Assembly (NCBI RefSeq): GCF_020982545.1
Contig: NZ_JAJKLK010000003.1
Location: 248,001-312,000, forward strand
Length of the DNA stretch: 64,000 nucleotides
DNA from: Streptomyces sp. MNU76
GTDB lineage: Bacteria; Actinomycetota; Actinomycetes; Streptomycetales; Streptomycetaceae
Direction of reading: 5' to 3'
This document shows, one piece after another, positions 27,964-36,445 of the stretch. The translations under genes and the position numbers were made by a program. Under the pieces are notes generated by a model. It worked only from the letters and a program-made list of their open reading frames with translations. It was not told where the DNA came from and searched no databases. The number at the start of each line of letters is the position of its first letter. Position 1 is the stretch's first letter.

Positions 27964-28515
27964 ATGTCCCCCGGACGCACCGATGCGCCGCCCCCGCCGC
28001 CCCTGCCCTTCGTCGACGAGCACACGATCCTCGTCGCGGCCGACGTCGAGGACGTCTGGTGGGCCCTGGCCGAGGCGCTCGACTGGGCCTTCTCCCGCCC
28101 CTCGGCGGTCCGTTACGCCAAACTCGTCGGCTGCGCCGACCACACGGCGGGCGGACCACGCCCGCCTGTCGCGGGCGAGACGGCCTTCCCCGGCTTCCGC
28201 ACCGCGAGCGCGGTCCCGCCCCGGGAACTGACCCTCCTGGGCCGCCACCGCTTCTCCTCGTACACCTGGACCTTCCGCCTGGACGACGCGGAGCCGGGCG
28301 GCGGTGTCCGCCTCCGCGCCGAGACCCGCGCCACCTTCCCGGGCCCGGTCGGCGGGCTCTATCGGCTGCTCGTCCTCGGCACCGGCACCCACGCGAAGCT
28401 GACCCGCCGCCTCCTGACCACCGCCCGCCTCCTCGCCGAACGCCCCTGGAGAGAAGCACCGGGAGAAACACAGGCAGAAGCACCGGCAGAGGCACCGGGA
28501 GAATCACCGGCATGA
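27964..28515 (+). CDS. SRPBCC-like (polyketide cyclase/START fold) protein
   Basis: The 183-aa product begins with a Pro-rich head (APPPPPLPF), then VDEHTILVAADVEDVWWALAE, the usual entry into the helix-grip START fold, and ends with GLYRLLVLGTGTHAKLTRRLL, the typical long C-terminal helix. Such proteins bind hydrophobic ligands; no substrate can be assigned. The ATG at 27964 is the best start, but the ribosome site is poor, and an ATG at 27960 is in another frame. The C-terminal tail contains a short repeat of Ala-Pro-Glu/Gly units encoded by purine-rich repeats near 28450-28505. Its stop overlaps the next start by four bases (ATGA). Confidence 0.65.
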   Translation: MSPGRTDAPPPPPLPFVDEHTILVAADVEDVWWALAEALDWAFSRPSAVRYAKLVGCADHTAGGPRPPVAGETAFPGFRTASAVPPRELTLLGRHRFSSYTWTFRLDDAEPGGGVRLRAETRATFPGPVGGLYRLLVLGTGTHAKLTRRLLTTARLLAERPWREAPGETQAEAPAEAPGESPA

Positions 28516-28935
28516 CAACCCGTTCGATCCGCTCGACCCGTGTCCACCTCGACCGGGTCCTCGGTGACCGCCCGTTCGCCGAGATCGGTGACCCCGCCCC
28601 GGCCGTCGAGGACGAGGCCCGCCGGCTGCTGGCGGTGGCGGGCACGCCCGGCTCGTTCGTCGTACGGCGCTCGGCGACGACGGGGTGAGCCGGCCCGGGT
28701 CTTCCGGACGGACCGGAGGGCCACCGGCCTCGACGCCGACCGGGAGACCGTGTACGTCACCTACGACGACGGCGAGCTCGTCGCGCTCGATCCCGACGAC
28801 GGCACGGTGCGCGAACGCCGGCACCTGGCGGTCGGGGCGGTGCGCGTCCTGCCGACCGCGCTGACCGTGGCGGGACCCGGCCGCCTGCTGATCGGCACGA
28901 GCGACGGACGGGCCCTGGTCTGCACGACCCGATGA
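28512..28935 (+). pseudogene. frameshifted small propeller-like (PQQ/WD-type) gene
   Basis: Two halves in different frames read as one protein. The first (28512-28688) begins MTTRSIRSTRVHLDRVL and ends GSFVVRRSATTG; the second, from about 28685 in the next frame to 28935, reads ARVFRTDRRATGLDADR, then VYVTYDDGELVALDPDDGTV and LLIGTSDGRALVCTTR, which looks like repeat blades of a WD/PQQ propeller. A small indel near GACGGGGTGAG (about 28675-28690) would restore a roughly 140-aa protein. The start codon overlaps the preceding stop (ATGA), suggesting an originally coupled pair. It could also be two unrelated frames, hence modest confidence. Confidence 0.45.
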
Positions 28936-29053
28936 CCCGGCGTCATGAGGAGGCCGTACCAACGGGTGCGGCCCCCGAGCAGGTCGTCGCGGGTCGTCGC
29001 GCGTCACCCGTTTACAAGCGCCGCGCTCCGCGCTAGCTTCCGAAGAAGGTGGG

Positions 29054-29067
29054 TGGGAGCGCTCCCA
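29054..29067. promoter_or_regulatory. CebR operator
   Basis: TGGGAGCGCTCCCA is an exact copy of the 14-bp palindrome bound by CebR, the cellobiose-responsive LacI-type repressor of Streptomyces cellulose use. It lies about 170 bases upstream of the LPMO start codon. Confidence 0.9.
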
Positions 29068-29235
29068 TCAAGGATGACGGACCGGAACCCGCCACCCTTC
29101 GGATCCGCTCCCGCCCAACCCCCACCTCCGCACCGCCCAACGCCCCCACCTCCGCACCGGCTCTCCGCAGGGCGCCTCCGCACCGGCACCCGCACGTTCC
29201 CCACCTCCGAGCCGTACACGCAAGGAGTTCTTGTC

Positions 29236-30309
29236 ATGCGCGTGACAAATCCACGATTAACGCTGCCCCGACGCCACCGGGCCCTCCTCCTCGTCCTGCT
29301 CGCCCTCGTGACCACGATCCCGGCGCTCGGTCTCGTCGTCGCCGCAGGCAGTGGCAAGGCGGAGGCGCACGGCACTCCGATGAAGCCCGGCAGCCGTACG
29401 TTCCTGTGCTGGCAGGACGGGCTGACCGACACCGGGGAGATCGAACCGATCAACCCGGCCTGTCGTTCCGCGCAGCAGGTCAGCGGGACGACGCCGTTCT
29501 ACAACTGGTTCTCCGTGCTCCGCTCGGACGGCGCCGGCCGGACCCGTGGCTTCGTCCCGGACGGTCAGCTGTGCAGCGGTGGCAACACCAACTTCACCGG
29601 GTTCAACACGCCCAGCGCCGACTGGCCGTTGACCCATCTCACCTCCGGAGCGACCGTCGACTTCTCGTACAACGCGTGGGCGGCGCACCCGGGTTGGTTC
29701 TACGTCTACATCACCAAGGACGGCTTCGACCCGACGAAGACGCTCACCTGGAACGACATGGAGGCACAGCCGTTCCTGAGCGTCGACCACCCGCCACTGA
29801 ACGGCAGCCCGGGCACGGTCGAGGCCAACTACTCCTGGCGGGGCCAACTGCCCGCGAACAAGTCGGGCCGCCACATCATCTACATGGTCTGGCAGCGTTC
29901 GGACAGCCAGGAGACCTTCTACTCCTGCTCCGACGTCGTCTTCGACGGGGGCAACGGCGAGGTGACCGGGATCAAGCAGCCCGGCGACCCCACCGACCCG
30001 GTACCGGGGGAGTGCGCTGCGACCCGGCGTACGACGGGCAGTTGGAACGGCGGCTACCAGTCCGAGGTCGTCGTCACCAACACCGGCGACGTGCCGATGC
30101 TCGGCTGGATGGTCAACTGGACACTGCCGGCCGGGCAGACAGTCGACAGCCTCTGGAGTGGCAGCGCCACCTACACCGGACAGGACGTGATGGTGCACAA
30201 CGCGAACTGGAACGGGTCGCTGGATCCCGGTGAAACCGCCACCTTCGGCTATGTGGTGCAAGGGCCGGGAGGTGATCCCGCGACCACGCTGCCCTGCCGG
30301 GTGGGCTGA
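29236..30309 (+). CDS. secreted AA10 lytic polysaccharide monooxygenase with CBM2
   Basis: A 357-aa secreted enzyme. After a signal peptide (residues 1-44) the mature protein begins with His45 (HGTPMKPGSR), the first ligand of the copper histidine brace of AA10 enzymes. The AA10 domain runs to about 235 (FYSCSDVVF marks its end). A short Pro linker leads to a CBM2 module (about 258-357: CAATRRTTGSWNGGYQSEV, WNGSLDPGETATFGYV). Together with the CebR operator this points to oxidative cleavage of cellulose rather than chitin, though AA10-CBM2 enzymes can act on both. CAAGGAGTT precedes the ATG at 29236 by six to ten bases. The gene is a single transcription unit. Confidence 0.95.
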   Translation: MRVTNPRLTLPRRHRALLLVLLALVTTIPALGLVVAAGSGKAEAHGTPMKPGSRTFLCWQDGLTDTGEIEPINPACRSAQQVSGTTPFYNWFSVLRSDGAGRTRGFVPDGQLCSGGNTNFTGFNTPSADWPLTHLTSGATVDFSYNAWAAHPGWFYVYITKDGFDPTKTLTWNDMEAQPFLSVDHPPLNGSPGTVEANYSWRGQLPANKSGRHIIYMVWQRSDSQETFYSCSDVVFDGGNGEVTGIKQPGDPTDPVPGECAATRRTTGSWNGGYQSEVVVTNTGDVPMLGWMVNWTLPAGQTVDSLWSGSATYTGQDVMVHNANWNGSLDPGETATFGYVVQGPGGDPATTLPCRVG

Positions 30310-30469
30310 GCCCGGCTCCCGTTCGCGGCACCGGCCCTGTGCGGGGGCGGATGTCGCGCTCGGGGCGGACCGGGTGGGCGGGCGGTGCGTGCCCACCCGG
30401 TCCGCGAGCCGCGACCCGGTACGGGGGAGACCGGGCGCGGGGGAGTGCGGCTGTGGGACCCCTCGGCAG

Positions 30470-30481
30470 GACAACGTTGTC
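30470..30481. promoter_or_regulatory. LacI-type palindrome downstream of the GH92 gene
   Basis: GACAACGTTGTC, a perfect 12-bp palindrome with the CG centre typical of LacI-family operators. An identical copy lies upstream of the GH92 gene at 34425-34436, so the two copies flank it. Looping repression across 4 kb is possible but unproven. Confidence 0.55.
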
Positions 30482-30568
30482 GAGTGGTCTGGACAAGACT
30501 CTATCGTTCCAACGGGCAACCAAGTCAAGCCGGTTGGACCGAGGTGCCCGGCCGCCTCCGTCCAGCTG

Positions 30569-33500
30569 TCAGGACAGCAGCTCCACCTCCGCGAGCGTCG
30601 CCGTGTCGTCGAGGACGAGCCGGTAGTGGTCGTACGCCCTCGGGGCCGGTACGGAGAAGGCCCGGGTCTGGCGGTCCCAGGCGAAGGATTCGCCGGAGCG
30701 CCGGTCGAGGGTCTTCCAGGTCCGGCCGTCCGTGGACGCCTGGAGGGTCCAGCCGGCCGGGGCCTCGGTGCGATCGGCGGAGGTCAGCGTGTACTGGACC
30801 GCCCTGGTCCGGGCGGGAGTCGGCAGCGTCACTCTCCCCACGGACGCCTTCGTCGACGAGGTGTCGTCGAACAGCTCCCCGTCGCCCTCGATCGCGTCGC
30901 TGCGCGGAGAGGGCACCTTGTCGTCCTTCGTGATCGACACCGGGGCCGCGCTCTCACCCGTGCCCCAGCGGGAGGGCTCCGGACCCATGTCGAACCTCAG
31001 CACACCCCCGCGCGAGAGGAGCGAGTGCGGCAGTGCGGTGGACGTCCAGGCCCTGCCGTTGACCTTCAGACCCTGCACGTACACGTTCCTGGCGCTGTTC
31101 CCCGGGGCCTCGACGACCAGGTCCCTGCCGTTCTCCAGGTGGACGGTCGCCTTGGTGAACAGCGGGGAGCCGACGGCGTACTCGCCGCTGCCCATCACCA
31201 GCGGGTAGAAGCCGAGCGCGGAGAAGAGGTACCAGGCGGACTGCTCGCCGTTGTCCTCATCGCCGTGGTAACCCTGGCCGATGTCGCTGCCGACGTAGAG
31301 GCGGGAGAGCACCTCGCGGACCTTCTCCTGGGTCTTCCAGGGCTGCCCGGCCGCGTCGTACATGTAGATCGCGTGGTGAGCGACCTGGTTGGAGTGGCCG
31401 TACATGCCCATCCGGACGTCACGGGCCTCGGTCATCTCGTGGATGACCCCGGGATAGGAGCCGATGAGCTCGGGGGAGGCCGTCTCCGGCGTGGAGAAGT
31501 AGGTGTCCAGCTTCCTCGCCAGCCCGCCGCGACCGCCGTACAGGTTGGCCAGGCCCTTGCTGTCCTGCGGTGCGGTGAAGGCGTACCCCCAGCCGTTGGT
31601 CTCGGTGTAGTCGTGGCCCCAGACCCGGGGGTCGTAGGACGCGGAGTCGACCCGCCAGGCACCGGTGCCGTCGCGGCCCTGGAAGAACCCGGCCTTCCCG
31701 TCGAACAGCTCGACGTAGTCGCGGGCCCTGTCGAGGAAGTACGCCGCCTCCTCCCGGTAGCGTTTCTCGCCGGTCTTCCGGTACAGCGCCTGGCCCATGC
31801 GCGCGATGCCGTAGTCGTTGAGGTAGCCCTCCAGCGCCCAGGACAGACCCTCGTGCGTGTCGGTGCTGGTGTAGCCGAGGAAGGGGGAGGTGGCCATGCC
31901 CTTGCGGCCGACGCCCGCCGACGGCGGCACGACGGTGGCGTTCTTCAGGGCCGCCTCGTACGCCGATCTCGCGTCGAAGTCCACACCCTTGACGTATGCG
32001 TCCGCGAACGCCACGTCCGAGGAGGTGCCGGTCATCAGGTCCGCGTAGCCGGGGGAGGACCACCGGGAGGTCCAGCCGCCGTCCTTGTACTGCTGTACGA
32101 AACCGTCGACCATCTCGCCGGCCTTGTCGGGCGTCAGCAGCGCGTACGCGGGCCAGGTGGTCCGGTAGGTGTCCCAGAAGCCGTTGTTGACGTAGACCTT
32201 GCCGTCGACGATCTTCGCGCCGGTGTGGGTCGGGGTGTCCGGGCCGGTCATCGGGGAGAACGGCGAGGCGTACCGGTAGGTCGAACCCACCTTCTCGAAG
32301 CCGGAGTTGGGGTACAGATACAGCCGGTAGAGATTCGAGTACAGCGTCGTCAGCTGGTCGGGGGTCGCGCCCTCGACCTCCACCTTCCCGAGGACGCGGT
32401 CCCACTGCGCCCGCGCCCGGTTCTTCACCGTCGTGAAAGAGGTGCCCTCGGGTATCTCCTGGCGCAGGTTGTCCTTGGCCTGGTCCAGGCTGATGAGCGA
32501 AGTGGCGAGACGCAGCGTCACCGTGCGGTCCGCGCCCGCGTCGAAGCGGAGGTGGCCCTTCACCCCGGTCGAGCCGCCGTCCGTGACCGGCGCGTCGAAG
32601 ACTCCGTACACGAAGAGCCGGGTCGCGCCCGTCGACAGCCCGGACTTCACATCCGAGAACCCGGTGACGACCCCGGCGTCCTTGTCCAGGGTCAGCCCCG
32701 CCTGGTCGGTCACATTGTCGAAGATCACGCTCGCGTCGTCGCCGGGGTAGGTGAAGCGCAGCGCCGCCGCGTGGTCCGTGGGTGCCATCTCGGCCCTGAC
32801 GCCGTTCTCGAAGCGCACCCCGTAGTAGTAGGGCCGGGCCGTCTCGTTCTCGTGCCGGAAGGCCAAGGCCCGGGACGTACGGCTCAGTTCGGGTGTCCCG
32901 GTGGCCGCCGAGGGCATCACCTGGAAGGTCTGCCGGTCGCCCATCCAGGGGCTCGGCTCATGACTGGCGCTGAACGCCTGGACGGTCGGCAGGTTGTCCG
33001 CGTTGTTGCCGCGCGCGTAGTCGTACAGCCAACTCAGGGAACCCGCGTTGGTCACCGGCGTCCAGAAGTTGAAGCCATGGGGCACCGCCGTCGCCGGGAA
33101 GTTGTTGCCGCGGGAGAAGCCGCCGCTGGAGTTCGTCCCCCGGGTGGTCACCGCGTAGTCGGAGAGATGCGCCTTCGGCCGCTCGGGCGCCCGGACCCGC
33201 AGCGTCACGTCGTCGAGCCAGCCGCGGAACCGTGCCGGGCCCTTCGGGGAGTCGTACGCCACCAGGATCCGGTCCACGGTCCGCCCGGCCGCGACCGACC
33301 CGATCCGCGCGACCACGTCGTTCCACTGGTTGACGTACAGCACCTTCGCCGCGCCCTGCCCGCGCGGCGACAGCGGGAAGCCGTGGCCGTCCACCGCTCC
33401 CAGCTCGCTGAGGGAGGTGCCGTCGGTGAAGACCAGGTCGACCGAGACGTTGGTGGCGTCGTAGTCCAGGTCGCCGTCCGCCAGCGACGGGAAGATCCGG

Positions 33501-34366
33501 TAGGCCAGCTCGGTGTCGCGCTCGACGGCCACGTCCACGTCGAAGATCTTGTTGTACGAGTGGGCCGCCCCGTCCGCGGTGTGGCGGCCCGCGTACCTGA
33601 GGGCCCGCTTGCCGGTGAAGCCCGCGCCGGCCTTCGCGGTCGCGGATCCGCTCGGGCCCCGGTCGACCAGCGACAGCATCTCCTTCGGCGGGGGCGCCTG
33701 CCCGCCGCCCGTGGAGAACCGCACATCGGCGAGCTGGGTGATCATCGAGGCGCCGTTGTTCCGGGTGATGTCGAGCCGGAAGTGCCGGTACCCGGCCACC
33801 GCGCCCTGGGGGATGTCGTACGACTTCGTCTGGAACCGCTGCGCGAAGCTCTCGCCGGAGCGGGTGTCGAGGGTCTTCCACTCCTTGCCGTCGGTGGAGC
33901 CCCTGAGGGTCCAGTCCCTCGGGTCGCGGGTCTCGAAGTCGTTCGCCGACGTGAGTGCGTAGGTCACCACCTCGGCCGGTCCGGCGAGGTCGAACTCGGC
34001 CCAGCCGGTGGGCTGGAAGGTGAGCCACTTGGTGGCGGACTCGCCGTCGACGAGGTTCTCCTTCACCTCACCGCCCTCGGTGTTCTCGCCGCTGGCCCGG
34101 ACCTCGGTGACCCGGTCGGTGATGTCGCCCGGAATGCCGGTGGTGTAGCCGCCGTCGACGCCCGAGGCCCGGGGGGAGCCGTCCGGGGCGGTGTCGACCG
34201 TGCTGATCCAGTCCGGGGCCGGGTCGTCCGGTTCGAACGAGGAGCCGAACTCCCGCGCACCGGCCGCCGGCCGGTCCGGTAACGCCACGGCCGCCCCCTG
34301 CGAGGCCATCACCAGAGCGAACGCGACGGCGCCGAACACCGCCGTGGAACTCCTTCCGTGCCGCAT
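30569..34366 (-). CDS. secreted GH92 alpha-mannosidase with F5/8-type modules
   Basis: The 1265-aa exo-enzyme begins with a signal peptide (about 1-30; MRHGRSSTAVFGAVAFALV), then an F5/8 type C-like galactose-binding module (about 85-190, SATKWLTF..VTYALTSANDF), the GH92 N-terminal beta-sandwich and a long (alpha/alpha)6 catalytic domain. The diagnostic GDEDNGEQSAWYLFSALGFY motif near the end of the catalytic domain is intact. A second F5/8-like module closes the protein (about 1130-1265, TSADRTEAPAGWTLQAS). GH92 enzymes are calcium-dependent exo-alpha-mannosidases acting on N-glycan-like mannosides. The start is the ATG at 34366 behind GGAGGGTG. Identical GACAACGTTGTC palindromes lie 59 bases upstream of the start and about 90 bases beyond the stop. 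Confidence 0.95.
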   Translation of the reverse strand: MRHGRSSTAVFGAVAFALVMASQGAAVALPDRPAAGAREFGSSFEPDDPAPDWISTVDTAPDGSPRASGVDGGYTTGIPGDITDRVTEVRASGENTEGGEVKENLVDGESATKWLTFQPTGWAEFDLAGPAEVVTYALTSANDFETRDPRDWTLRGSTDGKEWKTLDTRSGESFAQRFQTKSYDIPQGAVAGYRHFRLDITRNNGASMITQLADVRFSTGGGQAPPPKEMLSLVDRGPSGSATAKAGAGFTGKRALRYAGRHTADGAAHSYNKIFDVDVAVERDTELAYRIFPSLADGDLDYDATNVSVDLVFTDGTSLSELGAVDGHGFPLSPRGQGAAKVLYVNQWNDVVARIGSVAAGRTVDRILVAYDSPKGPARFRGWLDDVTLRVRAPERPKAHLSDYAVTTRGTNSSGGFSRGNNFPATAVPHGFNFWTPVTNAGSLSWLYDYARGNNADNLPTVQAFSASHEPSPWMGDRQTFQVMPSAATGTPELSRTSRALAFRHENETARPYYYGVRFENGVRAEMAPTDHAAALRFTYPGDDASVIFDNVTDQAGLTLDKDAGVVTGFSDVKSGLSTGATRLFVYGVFDAPVTDGGSTGVKGHLRFDAGADRTVTLRLATSLISLDQAKDNLRQEIPEGTSFTTVKNRARAQWDRVLGKVEVEGATPDQLTTLYSNLYRLYLYPNSGFEKVGSTYRYASPFSPMTGPDTPTHTGAKIVDGKVYVNNGFWDTYRTTWPAYALLTPDKAGEMVDGFVQQYKDGGWTSRWSSPGYADLMTGTSSDVAFADAYVKGVDFDARSAYEAALKNATVVPPSAGVGRKGMATSPFLGYTSTDTHEGLSWALEGYLNDYGIARMGQALYRKTGEKRYREEAAYFLDRARDYVELFDGKAGFFQGRDGTGAWRVDSASYDPRVWGHDYTETNGWGYAFTAPQDSKGLANLYGGRGGLARKLDTYFSTPETASPELIGSYPGVIHEMTEARDVRMGMYGHSNQVAHHAIYMYDAAGQPWKTQEKVREVLSRLYVGSDIGQGYHGDEDNGEQSAWYLFSALGFYPLVMGSGEYAVGSPLFTKATVHLENGRDLVVEAPGNSARNVYVQGLKVNGRAWTSTALPHSLLSRGGVLRFDMGPEPSRWGTGESAAPVSITKDDKVPSPRSDAIEGDGELFDDTSSTKASVGRVTLPTPARTRAVQYTLTSADRTEAPAGWTLQASTDGRTWKTLDRRSGESFAWDRQTRAFSVPAPRAYDHYRLVLDDTATLAEVELLS

Positions 34367-34424
34367 CAGCAGCACCCTCCCTACGTCCAGCAGACTGTTT
34401 CCGATCAAGAAGCGACCGAAAGAG

Positions 34425-34436
34425 GACAACGTTGTC
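34425..34436. promoter_or_regulatory. LacI-type operator upstream of GH92 alpha-mannosidase
   Basis: GACAACGTTGTC, identical to the copy at 30470-30481, lies 59-70 bases before the GH92 start codon, in promoter position. The responsible LacI-family regulator is not in the window. Confidence 0.65.
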
Positions 34437-34625
34437 GACTGTGTAACGCGAGGACCAGTAGGGGTTGAAGTGGCGAGTGATGTCAAGGGTGTTGACTGCG
34501 CCATCCGGGCCGAATGGCGGGGATTTTCCGGTCAGGTGACGCAAGGTCGCTCATATTTCCGAGAGGTCTCAACTCGGAAAAGACCGAAGGCGAACCTTGC
34601 ATTCGATCTTGCCCCTCTGGCGGGA

Positions 34626-34641
34626 AGTGGACTATACCTGT
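34626..34641. promoter_or_regulatory. DasR-box-like site upstream of ngcE
   Basis: AGTGGACTATACCTGT agrees with the dre consensus AGTGGTCTAGACCAGT at 13 of 16 positions. It lies about 195 bases upstream of the ngcE start, in the region divergent from GH92. DasR is the GlcNAc-6-phosphate-responsive GntR regulator of chitin and GlcNAc uptake, which fits the transporter. Confidence 0.6.
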
Positions 34642-34835
34642 CGGCGTCCGCATAGTGGTCGCACGACGTGGACGGCACTACCTGGGGGGAATTACCGGTG
34701 GTCGCGGACGTGTCCGCGCGCCGACCGCCGTGTTGCCCCTGTTGAATCCTCACGCACGACCCCAGCTTGAACCGACCGCGGTGCCGGGAGGATCCGGTTC
34801 ACCGCCTGAGTCCTGGAGAAGGCGAGGACTTGAGC

Positions 34836-36308
34836 ATGGGATCCACTACCGCTGAGCCCGACCACGGCCCCGAGGGCACCGGCACCACCCACCCCGAGGG
34901 CGTCGGCCGCCGCGATCTGATCAAGCGGTCCGCCGCGCTGGGCCTGATCACCGTCCCCACGATGAGCTTCCTGTCGGCGTGTGCCAGCGGGGGCGGCGGG
35001 GACGACACCTCCGAGGACACCCAGGGCGAGTCCTCCGAGTCGAACCCCTTCGGCGTCAAGAAGGGCAGCAAGCTCGACGTCGTCATCTTCAAGGGCGGCT
35101 ACGGCGACGCCTACGCCAAGGCCTGGGAGGCCTCCTTCCAGGAGAAGTGGGGGGTCACCTCCACCCACACCGGAACCCAGGAGATCACCGGCAAGCTCCA
35201 GCCCCGGTTCAACGCGGGCAACCCGCCGGACATCGTCGACGACTCCGGCGCCCAGCAGATCCCGATCGACGTCCTCTACAAGAACGACCAGCTCCTCGAC
35301 CTCGCCGCGGTGCTGGACGCCCCCTCGATCGACGACCCGGCCAAGAAGGTCCGCGACACCCTCATCCCCGGCACGCTCGACGCGGGCATGCAGGAGGACA
35401 AGGTCGTCGCCCTCAACTACATCTACACGGTGTGGGGCCTGTGGTACTCCGGCAAGCTCTTCAAGGAGAACGGCTGGGAGGAGCCCAAGACCTGGGCCGA
35501 CTTCCTGACCATCTGCAAGGAGGCCAAGGCCAAGGGCATCGGCGGCCTCGCCCACCAGGGCAAGTACCCGTACTACATCAACGTCGCCATCATGGACCTG
35601 ATCGCCAAGACGGGCGGACTGGAGGCCATGAAGGCGATCGACAACCTCGACCCGAAGGCGTTCGTCGGCTCCGACGCCGCGAAGGCCGGCGTCGAGGCGA
35701 TCTACGAGGTCGTCGAGAAGGGCTATCTGATGCCCGGCACGAACGGCCTCACCCACACCGAGTCCCAGACCCGCTGGAACCAGTACAAGGCCGTGTTCAT
35801 CACCTCCGGCTCCTGGCTGGAGAACGAGCAGCTCAAGCAGACCCCGGACGACTTCGACATGACGTTCATGCCGATGCCGCTGCTGCCGGACAGCGTGATG
35901 CCGTTCGAGGCGATCCGGGCCGGCTCCGGCGAGCCGTTCATCATCCCGGCCAAGGCCAAGAACCTGCCGGCCGCCCAGGAGTTCATGCGGATGATGCTCT
36001 CCAAGGAATGGTCGACGCTGTTCGCCAAGGAGGCCAACTCGCTGACCATCCTCAAGGACGGCGTCGACACCGGCGTGCAACTGCGGCCGGGCACGCAGTC
36101 GACGGTCGAGGCATCCAAGGCCGCCGGTGACAACACGTTCCGTTACCTGTACACCGAGTGGTACAGCGAGATGGACACGGCGATCCAGAACGCGTCGAAC
36201 GAACTGATGGCGAAGCGGATCCAGCCGGCCGAGTGGTTGAAGCGGGCGCAGGCCGCGGTGGACAAGCAGGCGAAGGACCCGGATTCCAAGAAGAACCGCC
36301 GGGACTAG
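34836..36308 (+). CDS. ngcE: NgcE-like N-acetylglucosamine/chitobiose-binding lipoprotein
   Basis: A 490-aa solute-binding protein of the carbohydrate ABC type (family 1). The signal contains a Tat-like GRRDLIKRSA motif and a lipobox ending LSAC, so it is probably exported folded and lipid-anchored. The remaining sequence matches the NgcE type in length and in the NYIYTVWGLWYSGKLF segment. In S. olivaceoviridis and S. coelicolor NgcEFG imports GlcNAc and chitobiose; the ATPase is supplied from elsewhere (MsiK), and none is encoded here, as expected. The ATG at 34836 has GGAGAAGGCGAGGA upstream. The operon continues with the two permeases after a 137-base spacer holding a dispersed repeat. Confidence 0.9.
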   Translation: MGSTTAEPDHGPEGTGTTHPEGVGRRDLIKRSAALGLITVPTMSFLSACASGGGGDDTSEDTQGESSESNPFGVKKGSKLDVVIFKGGYGDAYAKAWEASFQEKWGVTSTHTGTQEITGKLQPRFNAGNPPDIVDDSGAQQIPIDVLYKNDQLLDLAAVLDAPSIDDPAKKVRDTLIPGTLDAGMQEDKVVALNYIYTVWGLWYSGKLFKENGWEEPKTWADFLTICKEAKAKGIGGLAHQGKYPYYINVAIMDLIAKTGGLEAMKAIDNLDPKAFVGSDAAKAGVEAIYEVVEKGYLMPGTNGLTHTESQTRWNQYKAVFITSGSWLENEQLKQTPDDFDMTFMPMPLLPDSVMPFEAIRAGSGEPFIIPAKAKNLPAAQEFMRMMLSKEWSTLFAKEANSLTILKDGVDTGVQLRPGTQSTVEASKAAGDNTFRYLYTEWYSEMDTAIQNASNELMAKRIQPAEWLKRAQAAVDKQAKDPDSKKNRRD

Positions 36309-36350
36309 TGGGGCGTCGGAGCGCCGAGGGAGCTGCGCACTGTGGTGAGC

Positions 36351-36409
36351 TGCGGGTTCGTCGTGGCTCACCGCGCAGTTCCCCGCGCCCCTGAAAGGAC
36401 GGGGCGCGC
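36351..36409. repeat. dispersed GC-rich intergenic repeat, copy 1
   Basis: A segment beginning TGCGGGTTCGTCGTGGCT and running through CGCGCAGTTCCCCGCGCCCC, the core of a repeat widely scattered between Streptomyces genes. The GCGCCCC/GGGGCGC ends form a hairpin. It lies between ngcE and ngcF and could attenuate or stabilise the mRNA so that more binding protein than permease is made. Confidence 0.65.
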
Positions 36410-36445
36410 TTTTCGTCCCCTCGAACCCGAGGCAGGAAAACGCCA

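Noticed and set aside
30230..34282. A plus-strand frame of about 1350 codons opposite the GH92 gene
   Set aside because: Antisense artefact of biased codon use; the GH92 protein with signal peptide and motifs on the minus strand explains the sequence.
34650..34666. A second DasR box (AGTGGTCGCACGACG) near ngcE
   Set aside because: Only the first half resembles the consensus; the second half does not match.
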